Positions 49,907-58,375 of a stretch of 58,375 bases of DNA are shown here, piece by piece (the first letter of the stretch is position 1; each line of letters opens with the position of its first letter). Source of the stretch: Micromonospora sp. H61 (lineage in GTDB: Bacteria > Actinomycetota > Actinomycetes > Mycobacteriales > Micromonosporaceae); NCBI RefSeq assembly GCF_018070325.1, contig NZ_JAGPXY010000037.1, positions 1 to 58,375 on the forward strand. The letters run 5' to 3'. The translations under genes and the position numbers were made by a program. The notes under the pieces are model-generated. The model worked only from the letters and a program-made list of their open reading frames with translations. It was not told where the DNA came from and made no database searches.

Positions 49907-52237
49907 ATGGCAACTCTTCCGGTACTTCCCCTGACCGACGCCGTGCTGCTGCCCGGCATGGTCATCCCGGTGACCCTCGACCCCACCACCCAGGCCGCGA
50001 TCGACGCGGCGCGGGCGACCGGCGACCGCAAGCTGCTGGCCGTGCCGCGCATCGACGGCGAGTACGGTCCGGTGGGCGTGGTCGCCACCATCGAGAAGGT
50101 CGGCCGGCTGCCCGAGGGTGAGCCCGCCGCCGTCATCCGTGGCCTGTCCCGGGCCCGGATCGGCTCCGGCGTCCCCGGCCCCGGCGCCGCCCTCTGGGTC
50201 GAGGCGACCGAACTCGACGAACCCGCCTACGCCGGTCGGGCCCGGGAACTCGCCCGCGAGTACCGCGCCCTGGTGACCTCCGTGCTCCAGCAGCGGGGCG
50301 CCTGGCAGGTCATCGACGCGGTGGAGCGGATGACCGACCTCTCCGAGCTGGCCGACTCGGCCGGTTACGCGCCCTGGCTCACGCTGGAGCAGAAGACCGA
50401 GCTGCTCGCCGCGCCGGACGTCACCGCCCGGCTGGAGCTGCTGGTCGGCTGGGTGAAGGACTACCTGGCCGAGCAGGAGGTCACCGAGCAGATCAACAGT
50501 GACGTCCGCGAGGGGCTGGAGAAGTCCCAACGCGAGTTCCTGCTGCGCCAGCAACTCGCCGCGATCCGCAAGGAGCTGGGCGAGGACGAGCCGGACGGCT
50601 CCGCCGACTACCGGTCCCGCGTCGAGTCCGCCGAGCTGCCGGAGAAGGTACGCGAGGCGGCCATGCGGGAGGTCGGCAAGCTGGAACGGGCCAGCGACGC
50701 CTCCCCGGAGGCGGGCTGGATCCGTACCTGGCTGGACACCGTGCTCGAGATGCCGTGGGGCACGCGTACCGAGGACAACACCGACCTGGCCGCGGCCCGA
50801 GCCGTGCTCGACGCCGACCACGCCGGCCTGGCCGACGTCAAGGACCGCATCCTGGAGTACCTGGCGGTGCGTAACCGGCGTGCCGAGCGCAACCTGGGTG
50901 TGGTCGGTGGTCGCGGCTCCGGCGCGGTGCTCGCCCTCGCCGGTCCTCCCGGCGTGGGTAAGACCAGCCTCGGCGAGTCCGTGGCGCGGGCGCTCGGCCG
51001 TAACTTCGTCCGGGTCTCGCTCGGCGGCGTCCGCGACGAGGCGGAGATCCGCGGGCACCGGCGCACCTACGTGGGGGCGCTGCCCGGTCGGATCGTCCGC
51101 GCGTTGCGCGAGGCCGGTTCGATGAACCCGGTCGTGCTTCTCGACGAGGTGGACAAGCTGGCCGCCGGCTACGCCGGCGACCCGGCCGCCGCCCTGCTGG
51201 AGGTGCTCGACCCGGCCCAGAACCACACCTTCCGGGATCACTACCTGGAGGTTGACCTCGACCTGTCCGACGTGCTGTTCCTGGCCACCGCCAACGTGGT
51301 GGAGTCCATTCCCGGCCCCCTGCTGGACCGGATGGAGCTGGTCACCCTGGACGGCTACACCGAGGACGAGAAGGTCGCCATCGCCCGCGACCACCTGCTG
51401 CCCCGGCAGCGGGAGCGGGCCGGGCTGACCGTCGACGAGGTCGCCGTCGCCGACGAGGCTCTCGCGCTGATCGCGGGGGAGTACACCCGGGAGGCCGGCG
51501 TCCGGCAGCTCGAGCGGGCCCTGGCCAAGATCCTGCGCAAGGTGGCGGTGACGCTGGCGACGGACCCGACGCCGGCACGCGTGGGCACCGACAACCTCAC
51601 CGGTTACCTGGGTCGGCCGAAGTTCACCCCGGAATCGGCCGAGCGCACCGCCGTGCCCGGCGTGGCCACCGGTCTGGCCGTCACGGGTGCCGGTGGGGAC
51701 GTGCTCTTCATCGAGGCGACCAGCATGGAGGGCGAGCCGGGGCTGACCCTGACCGGCCAGCTCGGTGACGTGATGAAGGAGTCGGCGCAGATCGCGCTCT
51801 CCTACCTGCGCTCCAACGGGCGGCGGTTCGGCATCGACCCGAACGCTCTCGCGGGACGCCGGATCCACGTCCACTTCCCGGCGGGCGCGGTGCCCAAGGA
51901 CGGTCCGAGCGCCGGCATCACCATGGTCACGGCCCTGGCGTCGCTGGTCACCGGTCGCCCGGTCCGCCCCGAGTTCGGGATGACCGGTGAGGTGACGCTC
52001 TCCGGCCGGGTGCTGCCGATCGGTGGGGTGAAGCAGAAGCTGCTCGCCGCGCACCGGGCCGGCCTCACCGAGGTGATCATCCCGGCGCGCAACGAGCCCG
52101 ACCTGGACGACCTGCCGACCGAGGTGCGCGAGGCGCTGACAGTGCACACCCTGGCCGACGTCGCCGACGTGCTCGCCCTGGCGCTGCGCCCGGCCGACGT
52201 GAAGACGCTGGACGGTCCGGCGCTCTTCTCGGTCTGA
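49907..52237 (+). CDS. lon: ATP-dependent Lon protease
   Basis: A 776-residue LonA protease that degrades damaged and regulatory proteins. The N-terminal LON domain starts LPVLPLTDAVLLPGM. The AAA+ domain has Walker A GPPGVGKTSLGES and Walker B VVLLDEVDKL. The catalytic dyad is Ser668 (PKDGPSAGITM) and Lys711 (GGVKQKLLAAHR), 43 residues apart as in E. coli Lon. The ATG at 49907 follows AGCAGG. The upstream HAIR-like operator suggests HspR repression and heat-shock induction. A strong terminator follows. Confidence 0.97.
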   Translation: MATLPVLPLTDAVLLPGMVIPVTLDPTTQAAIDAARATGDRKLLAVPRIDGEYGPVGVVATIEKVGRLPEGEPAAVIRGLSRARIGSGVPGPGAALWVEATELDEPAYAGRARELAREYRALVTSVLQQRGAWQVIDAVERMTDLSELADSAGYAPWLTLEQKTELLAAPDVTARLELLVGWVKDYLAEQEVTEQINSDVREGLEKSQREFLLRQQLAAIRKELGEDEPDGSADYRSRVESAELPEKVREAAMREVGKLERASDASPEAGWIRTWLDTVLEMPWGTRTEDNTDLAAARAVLDADHAGLADVKDRILEYLAVRNRRAERNLGVVGGRGSGAVLALAGPPGVGKTSLGESVARALGRNFVRVSLGGVRDEAEIRGHRRTYVGALPGRIVRALREAGSMNPVVLLDEVDKLAAGYAGDPAAALLEVLDPAQNHTFRDHYLEVDLDLSDVLFLATANVVESIPGPLLDRMELVTLDGYTEDEKVAIARDHLLPRQRERAGLTVDEVAVADEALALIAGEYTREAGVRQLERALAKILRKVAVTLATDPTPARVGTDNLTGYLGRPKFTPESAERTAVPGVATGLAVTGAGGDVLFIEATSMEGEPGLTLTGQLGDVMKESAQIALSYLRSNGRRFGIDPNALAGRRIHVHFPAGAVPKDGPSAGITMVTALASLVTGRPVRPEFGMTGEVTLSGRVLPIGGVKQKLLAAHRAGLTEVIIPARNEPDLDDLPTEVREALTVHTLADVADVLALALRPADVKTLDGPALFSV

Positions 52238-52251
52238 CGCTCCGACCGTTC

Positions 52252-52283
52252 GGGCCCCCGCCGTCTTCCGACGGCGGGGGCCC
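52252..52283 (+). terminator. Terminator after lon
   Basis: A perfect 14-bp stem, GGGCCCCCGCCGTC with its complement, a TTCC loop and a TTT tail. Confidence 0.9.
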
Positions 52284-52368
52284 TTTCGGTACGCGGGGGA
52301 AGGTCTACTGTCTCGTCTGCACCGTCAACCACCTCTCCGCCGCGAGGCGGCCCCCTGGAGGAACCCCA

Positions 52369-52773
52369 GTGAACGTGGTGCTCTGGATCATTCAGATCCT
52401 TCTCGCCGCCGTCTTCGCCGGCGTCGGACTGGCCAAGCTGAGCCAGCCCAAGGAGAAGTTGCGCGACGTGATGCGGTGGGTGGACCCGGTGCCGCCGTCA
52501 CAGGTCAGGTCGCTCGGCGCGGTCGAGTTGCTGGCCGCCGCCGGGCTCGTGCTGCCGGCCGCCACCGGCATCGCCACAGTGCTCACCCCACTCGCCGCCG
52601 TCGGGCTGGTCATCGTCATGATCGGCGGCATCCTGGTGCACCTGCGCGCCCGCAAGCAGCAGACCACCCAGGACGGGCGTCGCACCGAGATCCAGGGCGC
52701 TGTCGCCTGCGCGGTGCTGCTCGTCCTCGCCGCCGTGGTGGCCGTTGGCCGTTTCGGCCCGTACGCTCTCTGA
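52369..52773 (+). CDS. DoxX-family small membrane protein
   Basis: A 134-residue protein with four hydrophobic helices. IIQILLAAVFAGVGLAKLSQP and GAVELLAAAGLVLPA are DoxX-style segments. The GTG at 52369 has GGAGGAA 5 nt upstream. DoxX proteins are linked to redox and thiol stress in actinobacteria, though substrates are unclear. It is a single gene following the lon terminator. Confidence 0.85.
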   Translation: MNVVLWIIQILLAAVFAGVGLAKLSQPKEKLRDVMRWVDPVPPSQVRSLGAVELLAAAGLVLPAATGIATVLTPLAAVGLVIVMIGGILVHLRARKQQTTQDGRRTEIQGAVACAVLLVLAAVVAVGRFGPYAL

Positions 52774-52849
52774 TCCGCGTCGGCCAGCAGGCGACAATGC
52801 ACAGTAGAGTCTGCCCGCCGCTCGAGGTGGCACTCAACGGGGGAGAGGC

Positions 52850-54061
52850 ATGGAACCGATCGTGAGCGCACCTGGTGCGGTACCGCCGGCAGTGCCACAA
52901 CGGCCAGATCCACCGGGCCGACGGTTGGGACGGCGGGTGCTCTTCGCCGGCGGCGCGGGCGCCGCGGTGGCGACGACGGTGGCCACCCTCGCCGGTGCCG
53001 AACAGGCGGGATCACCGCCCGTCACGACAGTGCGGGAGGCCCCGCTCAGCCTCCGGGACCCCCGGGTCGGCTGCCGGCTCGACGGCAGTGACGAGTCGGA
53101 CAAGGTCACCACCGCGCTGAACCTGCTGCCGGCCGGTGGCGGGGAGATCTTCCAACCGGTGGGCGCACTCGGTCTCGGATCGGAGGTCCGCTTCCCGACG
53201 AGCGTGACCTGGACCGGCGAGAACATCGGCGCGGCGATCATCCAGCCGGCCCCGGGCTACACCGGTCGTCTGGTATCGAGCGGTAAGTACAACCAGATCT
53301 CCAACGTGCACTTCTACGGCATGCGGACCTCCGACGTGCTGTTGACCGTCCGCGGCCCCCGGTCGACCTTCCACCACCTGCACTTCGGCAACTCGGGCAG
53401 CCACGCCATCGAGTTCCTCGGCAAGGACGCGGACACCAGCGCCCACGCCAACAAGATCACCGATATCAACATCGAGGACTGCCTCGGCGTCGGCATCCTC
53501 GTGAACAAGGTCGCGTACGACAACGAGTTCCTCAACGTCTGGGTCGGTGAGTGCCAGACCGGGATACGGCTGCTGGACAGCGCCTGCTTCTTCGACAACC
53601 TGCACGTCTGGGGTTGCCGGGGCAACGGCGTGGAGCTGCGCGAACCCGCCCATCGAAACATCTTCCAGAACGTCTACCTGGAGTCGAACGGCACGAGTGG
53701 CACCGGCAGCGGCGCCGACCTGCGGCAGGTCTGGGGGACCCAGTTCATCGGCGGCCGGCTGTGGCGCAACGCCACCAACGGTATCGAGGTCTCCTCATCC
53801 GGACGTACCCGGATCATGGGGCTCGACATCCACGACAACGGCGCGAACGGGATCCTCGGCCGTGACGCCGACCTGTGCCAGGTGATCGGCAACCAGTTCT
53901 ACGACGACGCGACGCCCCGCCGCCAGGACCGACCAATCGTGACGGTCGGCACCAGCAACAACTGGATCGTCACCAACAACGTGATGCGGGCGTACGACCA
54001 CCGGTCCGGTGGCGCGTCGCTGGCCGGGGCCAACAACGTGGTCAACGGAAACATCGGCTAG
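52850..54061 (+). CDS. Tat-exported right-handed beta-helix protein
   Basis: A 403-residue protein with a twin-arginine signal (GRRVLFAGGAGAAVATTVATLAG) followed by a parallel beta-helix (FHHLHFGNSGSHAIEFLG, NIEDCLGVGILVNKVAYDNEFLNVW, WRNATNGIEVSSSGRTRIMGLDIHDNGANGILG). It is the second beta-helix protein in the window but the only one with an export signal. Probably an extracellular carbohydrate-active or adhesive protein; active-site residues are not assignable. ATG 52850 is the start. Confidence 0.8.
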   Translation: MEPIVSAPGAVPPAVPQRPDPPGRRLGRRVLFAGGAGAAVATTVATLAGAEQAGSPPVTTVREAPLSLRDPRVGCRLDGSDESDKVTTALNLLPAGGGEIFQPVGALGLGSEVRFPTSVTWTGENIGAAIIQPAPGYTGRLVSSGKYNQISNVHFYGMRTSDVLLTVRGPRSTFHHLHFGNSGSHAIEFLGKDADTSAHANKITDINIEDCLGVGILVNKVAYDNEFLNVWVGECQTGIRLLDSACFFDNLHVWGCRGNGVELREPAHRNIFQNVYLESNGTSGTGSGADLRQVWGTQFIGGRLWRNATNGIEVSSSGRTRIMGLDIHDNGANGILGRDADLCQVIGNQFYDDATPRRQDRPIVTVGTSNNWIVTNNVMRAYDHRSGGASLAGANNVVNGNIG

Positions 54062-54063
54062 CG

Positions 54064-54109
54064 CCGGCGGGGCGGCGGGTGCTCGGCGTTTCTCCCGCCG
54101 CCCCGCCGG
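54064..54109. terminator. Two-way terminator, 16-bp stem
   Basis: CCGGCGGGGCGGCGGG (54064-54079) and its exact complement (54094-54109) with a 14-nt loop lie between convergent genes. Confidence 0.85.
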
Positions 54110-54156
54110 GCGTGTCGTCGGCGACCGACGTGCCCCGGCGGCCGCCCACGGCGTGT

Positions 54157-55890
54157 TCAGCGCTCGTCGCCGCCGCGGTCGCGGCGCACGGTGGCCTTGC
54201 GGCCCTTGATCGTGCTGGAGCGCAACCCGGAGATGACCTCGTCGGCCACCCCCTGCGGCACCTCCACCAGTGAGAACCGGTCGGCGATCTCGATCGAGCC
54301 GATGTCCCGGCCGCGGATGCCGGTCTCCCCGGTGATCGCGCCGACCAGATCCTGCGGGCGCACCCCGGCGCGTCGACCCAGGCCGACGAAGACCTGGACG
54401 GTATTGCCGCCGCCGGAGCGTGGCCGGCCCCCGCCCCGCCGGTCGCCGCCCCGGCCGCCGGCCTCCGGTCGACCCTCGCGCGGCCCACGGACCGGAACCT
54501 GCGGGATCTCCTCCTCGTCGTCGGAGCCCGGCGACGTCACCTCGTGGGCCAGCTTCACGGCGGCGAGGGCGACCTCCATCAGGTCGAACTCGTCGGTCAG
54601 CGTCTCCACGATCACCCGGAACGGGTCGAGGTCGTCCTCCAGCAGGCTCTCCCGCAGGGCCGCCTGGGTCAGCTCCAGCCGGCGGGTACGCATGTCGGCC
54701 ACGGTGGGGATCTTGTCGATGGTGATCCGCTGGCCGGTCACGCGCTCGATGGTCTTGAGCATCCGGTGCTCACGCGGCTCGGCGAGGGTGATCGCCACGC
54801 CCTCGCGGCCAGCCCGACCCACCCGGCCGATCCGGTGCACGTACGACTCCGGGGCGGACGGCACGTCGTAGTTGACCACGTGGGTCAGCTGCTCGACGTC
54901 CAGCCCACGCGCCGCCACGTCGGTGGCCACCAGCAGGTCGGCGGTGCCCGCCCGCAGCCGGCCCATGACCCGGTCGCGTTGCTCCTGGCTCATGCCACCG
55001 TGCAGCGCCTCGGAGCGGTAGCCGCGACCGTTCATCGTCTCGGTCAACCGGTCGACCTCTTCCCGGCTGCGGCAGAACACGATCGCCGCGGTCGGGGACT
55101 CCACGTCCAACACCCGACCCAGCGCGGCCGGCTTGTGCGCCCGGGTCACGATGTACGCGCTCTGCCGTACCCGGGGCGCCTCACCCGCTACCTGCTGCTC
55201 CCGGCCGATCTCGATCCGCACCGGTTCGCGCAGGTGCTGGCGGGCCATCCCGTCGATGCGCGACGGCATGGTGGCCGAGAAGAGCACCGTCTGACGCTGC
55301 GCCGGAGCGTGCTCCAGGATCGCCTCGATGTCCTCGGCGAAGCCCATGTCGAGCATCTCGTCGGCCTCGTCCAGCACCACCGTGGCCAATCCACCGAGGC
55401 GCAGGGTGCCCCGGGCGATGTGGTCGAGGGCCCGACCCGGGGTGGCCACCACCACGTCGACACCGCTGTCGAGTGCCCGCAACTGCCGCCCGATCGGCTG
55501 CCCACCGTAGATCGGCAGCACCCGCGCGCCCAGGTCCTTGCCGTAGCGGTGGAACGCCTCGGAGACCTGTACCGCCAGCTCCCGGGTCGGCACCAGCACC
55601 AGCGCCACCGGGTCGCCGCCCTGGCGGTGTGCCGTCATGAGGTTCAGCAGCGGCAGCGCGAACGCGGCCGTCTTGCCGGTGCCGGTGGCCGCCTGACCCA
55701 GCAGGTCCCGACCCTCCAGCAGCGGTGGGATAGCCTCCCGCTGGATGGGGGTCGGCTCCTCGTACCCGAGGGCGGCGAGCGCGCCCAGCAGCTCGGCGCG
55801 GAGCCCGAGCTCGGTGAAGGCGCTCACCTCGTCGGTGCCGTCGGGGGTGGCGTCGATCGGTGCGTCGTGCTGTGCAGGTGCGGAACTCAT
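54157..55890 (-). CDS. DEAD-box RNA helicase (CshA/DeaD type)
   Basis: A 577-residue RNA helicase. Q motif PTPIQREAIP, Walker A AATGTGKTAAF, DEAD in VVLDEADEML, SAT in LFSATMPSRI and motif VI HRIGRVGRAGREG are all present. The C-terminal ~80 residues (TVQVFVGLGRRAGVRPQDLVGAI, FSLVEVPQGVADEVISGL) form the DbpA-like RNA-binding domain, after an Arg/Gly-rich linker. It acts in ribosome assembly and mRNA turnover, often at low temperature. The ATG at 55890 is the natural start. Confidence 0.95.
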   Translation of the reverse strand: MSSAPAQHDAPIDATPDGTDEVSAFTELGLRAELLGALAALGYEEPTPIQREAIPPLLEGRDLLGQAATGTGKTAAFALPLLNLMTAHRQGGDPVALVLVPTRELAVQVSEAFHRYGKDLGARVLPIYGGQPIGRQLRALDSGVDVVVATPGRALDHIARGTLRLGGLATVVLDEADEMLDMGFAEDIEAILEHAPAQRQTVLFSATMPSRIDGMARQHLREPVRIEIGREQQVAGEAPRVRQSAYIVTRAHKPAALGRVLDVESPTAAIVFCRSREEVDRLTETMNGRGYRSEALHGGMSQEQRDRVMGRLRAGTADLLVATDVAARGLDVEQLTHVVNYDVPSAPESYVHRIGRVGRAGREGVAITLAEPREHRMLKTIERVTGQRITIDKIPTVADMRTRRLELTQAALRESLLEDDLDPFRVIVETLTDEFDLMEVALAAVKLAHEVTSPGSDDEEEIPQVPVRGPREGRPEAGGRGGDRRGGGRPRSGGGNTVQVFVGLGRRAGVRPQDLVGAITGETGIRGRDIGSIEIADRFSLVEVPQGVADEVISGLRSSTIKGRKATVRRDRGGDER

Positions 55891-55995
55891 GCGCCAAGCC
55901 TTTCATCACGCCGTCCGGGGCGTTGCGGCGACCGCCACAAGAGCTGTCCCCGAGCCCGTGCTGCGGCCGTTCCGCGGTCCCGACGGCGGCCAAGA

Positions 55996-56925
55996 TCAGG
56001 CGTCGGTGGTCAGGATGGCCAGCACCATCACCGCGGCGAGGGCCACATCGAGCACCGCGCAGAACTCGGCGTAGCCGCGCGGCACCACCCGGCCGCTGCG
56101 GTGGTACGTCAGGTCCCAGCCGGCGTGCGCCAACCACCCGAACGCCACCAGCCAGTCGGCGGTCCGCCCGCCGGCCTTCACCGCGATCAGCGTCAGGGCG
56201 ACCCAGCAGAACAGACCGGCGAGTTGGGTGGCGAGCACGCCCCGCCCGCCCAGCGTGCGGCGGGCCACGCCGATCACCAGGTAGCCGCCGGGCAGCACCA
56301 GCATGGTCCACGGGCTGAGCACGCTCGGGTCGACCCACATGTCCACGGTCATCAGCAGCGCCAACCCGGTCGGCCAGCGGTGGGCGAGCGCCACCACGAC
56401 CCGGTGTCGGCGTACCGGCGCCAACGCCTCGTGTCGGTGTCGGACCGCCACCAGCACCATCGCGGGGATCATCAGCAGGTGACCGCCGAGCATCAGCGCG
56501 TCGGCGTCGATCAGGCCGGTCCGAAACGGCACGACCAGCAGCAGGAACGGAACGTACATCGCGGCGGCCATCTCGCCGACCGCGTGCCAGCGGTGCGCCC
56601 GGTAGCGCATCCCCACCGTCATCCCGACGGTCATGTTCGTGGCCATCACCAGTGCGGCGACCTCCGGCCGGGCCAGCGCGTCGCCGGCGCCCAGAGCGGC
56701 GCCGGCCAGCTCCCACAACGGCCCGAGCAGCAGCATCCCGGCGACCATCGCCACTGCCATCTCGCCCAGGTGCCCCAGCAGCCGCCGCCTGCCGCTGGCC
56801 GGTGCCGCGGCGGTCGGTGCCGCGCTGGTCGGTGTCGGGGCCGAGGGGGTCGGCTCGTCGGTGGGCAGGGGCGCGGTCGACGGTACGGCGGTGAGGCTGT
56901 CCGCGTACATCCGGGTGTTTTCCAT
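55996..56925 (-). CDS. Multi-pass membrane protein of unknown function
   Basis: A 309-residue protein. The first ~45 residues are Pro/Thr/Ala-rich and probably disordered, then about eight hydrophobic segments (GEMAVAMVAGMLLLGPLWELAG, ALMLGGHLLMIPAMVLVAV, FCWVALTLIAV). A Met-rich and His-rich pattern in the membrane part may hint at metal binding, though this is speculative. The ATG at 56925 starts the frame. No family recognised. It is divergent from the kinase at 57058 and could be its target. Confidence 0.7.
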   Translation of the reverse strand: MENTRMYADSLTAVPSTAPLPTDEPTPSAPTPTSAAPTAAAPASGRRRLLGHLGEMAVAMVAGMLLLGPLWELAGAALGAGDALARPEVAALVMATNMTVGMTVGMRYRAHRWHAVGEMAAAMYVPFLLLVVPFRTGLIDADALMLGGHLLMIPAMVLVAVRHRHEALAPVRRHRVVVALAHRWPTGLALLMTVDMWVDPSVLSPWTMLVLPGGYLVIGVARRTLGGRGVLATQLAGLFCWVALTLIAVKAGGRTADWLVAFGWLAHAGWDLTYHRSGRVVPRGYAEFCAVLDVALAAVMVLAILTTDA

Positions 56926-57057
56926 GCCTCGACCCTGCCGGTGCCCCCGGTGTGGCCGGCAGACCCGTTCGTCACGGGAAAACCGTGCGGACCGCACGGC
57001 CCGACCGTGACGGTTCGCATGGGTGGACCGTGCGCGGGGCGGTCCTAGGATCGGTGC

Positions 57058-58212
57058 GTGGCGAGCGAGGCGGTGACTCCCCGGGCGGACCGCCGGCTGC
57101 GTCGCGCCCGGCAGGCGACGCTGGTGTCGCTGGCCACCGGCGTCTGGGCGAGCGTCCTGCTACCGGCGGTCGGCCTGACCCGCGAGCCCGACCCGGGCCG
57201 GGTGACACTCGGCGCGGTCGGGATCCTCGCCTTCGTGATCGCCCAGACCGTCGTCCTGTACGCGGCCGTGACGCCGTGGCTCGACCCGCGCTGGCGGCGT
57301 CGGGCCGAGCTGAGTCTGGTCGCGGTGGCGGTGCTGACCGTTCCGCTGGTGGGTCCGGTGGCGGCCGGCAGGTGGCCGACCTGGGCCTGGCTCGGTGCGG
57401 CGCTGATCGGCATGACGCCGCTGCTGGTGCGGTGGCGGGCCGCGCTGGCGGTCGCGGTCGGCGTCCTGGCGGTGGCGGTGGCGGTGGCCTGGTGGACCGG
57501 TGGTTCCGTTCCGCGCCATCTCGCCGTGACCGGTGGGATCGGCGCGGCAGTGGCCGCCGTCAACGGGTTCCAGGTCTGGTTCTGGGACCTGCTCGTGGAG
57601 GCCCGGCAGGGCCAGGCCGCCCAGTCCCGGCTGGCCGCCGCCGAGGAGCGGCTGCGCTTCGCCCGCGACGTGCACGACGTCCTGGGGCACCGCCTCACGG
57701 TGATCGCGTTGAAGGCCGAACTCGCCGCCCGGCTCGCCCCGGTCGACGCGGAACGGGCCGGGCGGGAAGCCGCCGAGGTGCAACGGTTGGCCGCCTCCGC
57801 GCTGAGCGAGGTACGGGAGACCGTGCACGGCTATCGGGCCGTCGACCTCGACGAACAGCTCGCCGCGGTGGTGGGGGTGCTGCGCTCCTGCGGGGTGCGG
57901 TGCACGGTTCTGCCACTGCCGGCGGACCTGCCGCAACCCGCCGCCACCGAGCTGGCGGCGGTGCTGCGCGAGGCGAGCACCAACGTGTTGCGGCACAGCC
58001 GGGCCGACTGGTGCCGGATCCGCATCGATCGGGAGGATGGCGTGGCCAGGATGACGGTGGCCAACGACGGTGCCGACGACCGTGGCCCGGACGCGCACAG
58101 CCACGGCCTGCGCGGGCTGGCCGACCGGCTCGCCGCTGCCGGGGGCGAGTTGCGGGTACGCCGGGAGGACATGATCTTCACCCTCGAAGCCACAGTGCCG
58201 GCGCCGTCGTGA
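57058..58212 (+). CDS. DesK/NarL-type sensor histidine kinase
   Basis: A 384-residue membrane kinase. About five hydrophobic segments (residues 20-165) form a compact sensor. The HisKA_3 dimerisation motif is RDVHDVLGHRLTVIALK with phospho-acceptor His206. The HATPase domain has N-box REASTNVLRHS and G-box HGLRGLADRLAAAGGEL. The start is a GTG at 57058. The downstream response regulator overlaps by GTGA. Signal unknown; DesK-type kinases of this size often sense membrane state. Confidence 0.92.
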   Translation: MASEAVTPRADRRLRRARQATLVSLATGVWASVLLPAVGLTREPDPGRVTLGAVGILAFVIAQTVVLYAAVTPWLDPRWRRRAELSLVAVAVLTVPLVGPVAAGRWPTWAWLGAALIGMTPLLVRWRAALAVAVGVLAVAVAVAWWTGGSVPRHLAVTGGIGAAVAAVNGFQVWFWDLLVEARQGQAAQSRLAAAEERLRFARDVHDVLGHRLTVIALKAELAARLAPVDAERAGREAAEVQRLAASALSEVRETVHGYRAVDLDEQLAAVVGVLRSCGVRCTVLPLPADLPQPAATELAAVLREASTNVLRHSRADWCRIRIDREDGVARMTVANDGADDRGPDAHSHGLRGLADRLAAAGGELRVRREDMIFTLEATVPAPS

Positions 58213-58375
58213 TCCGCGTCCTGCTCGCCGACGACGAGGACCTGATCCGGGTAGCCGTCGCCGCGCTGCTCGCCCTGGAACCGGACATCGAGGTGGTGGC
58301 ACACGCCGCCGACGGGCCGACAGCCGTCACCGCGGCGCTGGCGCACCGCCCGGACGTGGCAGTGGTGGACCTGGA
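58209..58375 (+). CDS. NarL-type response regulator, 3' truncated by window
   Basis: The first ~55 residues of a receiver domain are visible: VLLADDEDLIR with the acidic pair and RPDVAVVDL ending at or near the phospho-acceptor. The GTG overlaps the kinase stop, so it is its cognate regulator. The DNA-binding half lies outside the window. Confidence 0.9.
   Translation, partial: MIRVLLADDEDLIRVAVAALLALEPDIEVVAHAADGPTAVTAALAHRPDVAVVDL

Noticed and set aside
1..58375. Many long open frames antisense or out of frame to the listed genes
   Set aside because: High third-position GC keeps shadow frames open; they lack ribosome-binding sites, plausible starts and recognisable domains, and lie fully inside well-supported genes.
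1..58375. tRNA, rRNA, CRISPR, insertion sequence or integrase
   Set aside because: No cloverleaf with a conserved T-loop, no spaced direct repeats and no transposase or integrase motifs were seen by eye; a tRNAscan or ISfinder search could still find something subtle.

Overview
The window is very GC-rich, densely coded actinobacterial chromosome. Lsr2, an HspR-type (HAIR) operator in front of lon, the long actinomycete form of GlyA behind a ZTP riboswitch, an Lrp/bkd locus and a specialised-metabolite cluster together point to a filamentous actinomycete, most likely Micromonospora or a close relative. The genus is inferred from gene content and repeats, because no rRNA gene is present.

Left part (1-20.4 kb): a biosynthetic gene cluster that runs off the left edge. 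Operon A (plus, to 9542, mostly overlapping genes) encodes a ketosynthase-like protein, an adenylate-forming enzyme, a ketosynthase, 4-hydroxymandelate synthase, a phytanoyl-CoA-dioxygenase-like oxygenase, a DUF3050 protein (possible haem-oxygenase-like di-iron enzyme), an orphan E1 alpha/beta pair of a 2-oxoacid dehydrogenase and a putative ATP-grasp ligase. Operon B (minus) encodes a second adenylating enzyme and an MFS exporter, followed by a sialidase-fold protein and an SGNH hydrolase. Operon C (plus, from a visible promoter at 14267) encodes a secreted SGNH hydrolase, a P450 with an odd I-helix, an HSL-type esterase, a 4-hydroxymandelate oxidase and a 4-hydroxyphenylglycine (Hpg) aminotransferase. 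HmaS, Hmo and HpgT are the diagnostic Hpg enzymes, yet no NRPS module lies in the window. Adenylating enzymes, free ketosynthases, orphan E1 and an ATP-grasp ligase are there instead. This is the best candidate for an undescribed system; its product is unknown.

Middle part (20.4-37 kb): housekeeping and accessory genes. These are a DUF4177 protein, a palindromic repeat, glyA under a ZTP riboswitch, an SDR, a hemerythrin, an NAD(P)HX dehydratase, a histidine phosphatase, a GNAT-membrane fusion, a LigD-type primase-polymerase, an Lrp regulator divergent from a complete branched-chain 2-oxoacid dehydrogenase operon (E1a, E1b, E2), a beta-helix protein, a secreted sugar-dehydrogenase-like protein with a PKD domain and a Tat-exported sugar isomerase-like protein. 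A sparse intergenic region of about 700 bp follows.

Right part (37.8-58.4 kb): cell envelope, stress and regulation. It carries an L,D-transpeptidase lipoprotein, an SMP-30/strictosidine-synthase-like protein, an STAS protein, FKBP, TerC, an Asp23/AmaP/DUF2273-type envelope operon, a DUF2726-like protein beside a CRP-like palindrome, a Gly-Asn-repeat secreted protein, Lsr2, a divergent response regulator and sensorless kinase, Mn-catalase, lon with a HAIR operator, DoxX, a Tat-exported beta-helix protein, a DEAD-box helicase, a membrane protein, and a DesK-type kinase with a response regulator cut by the right edge.
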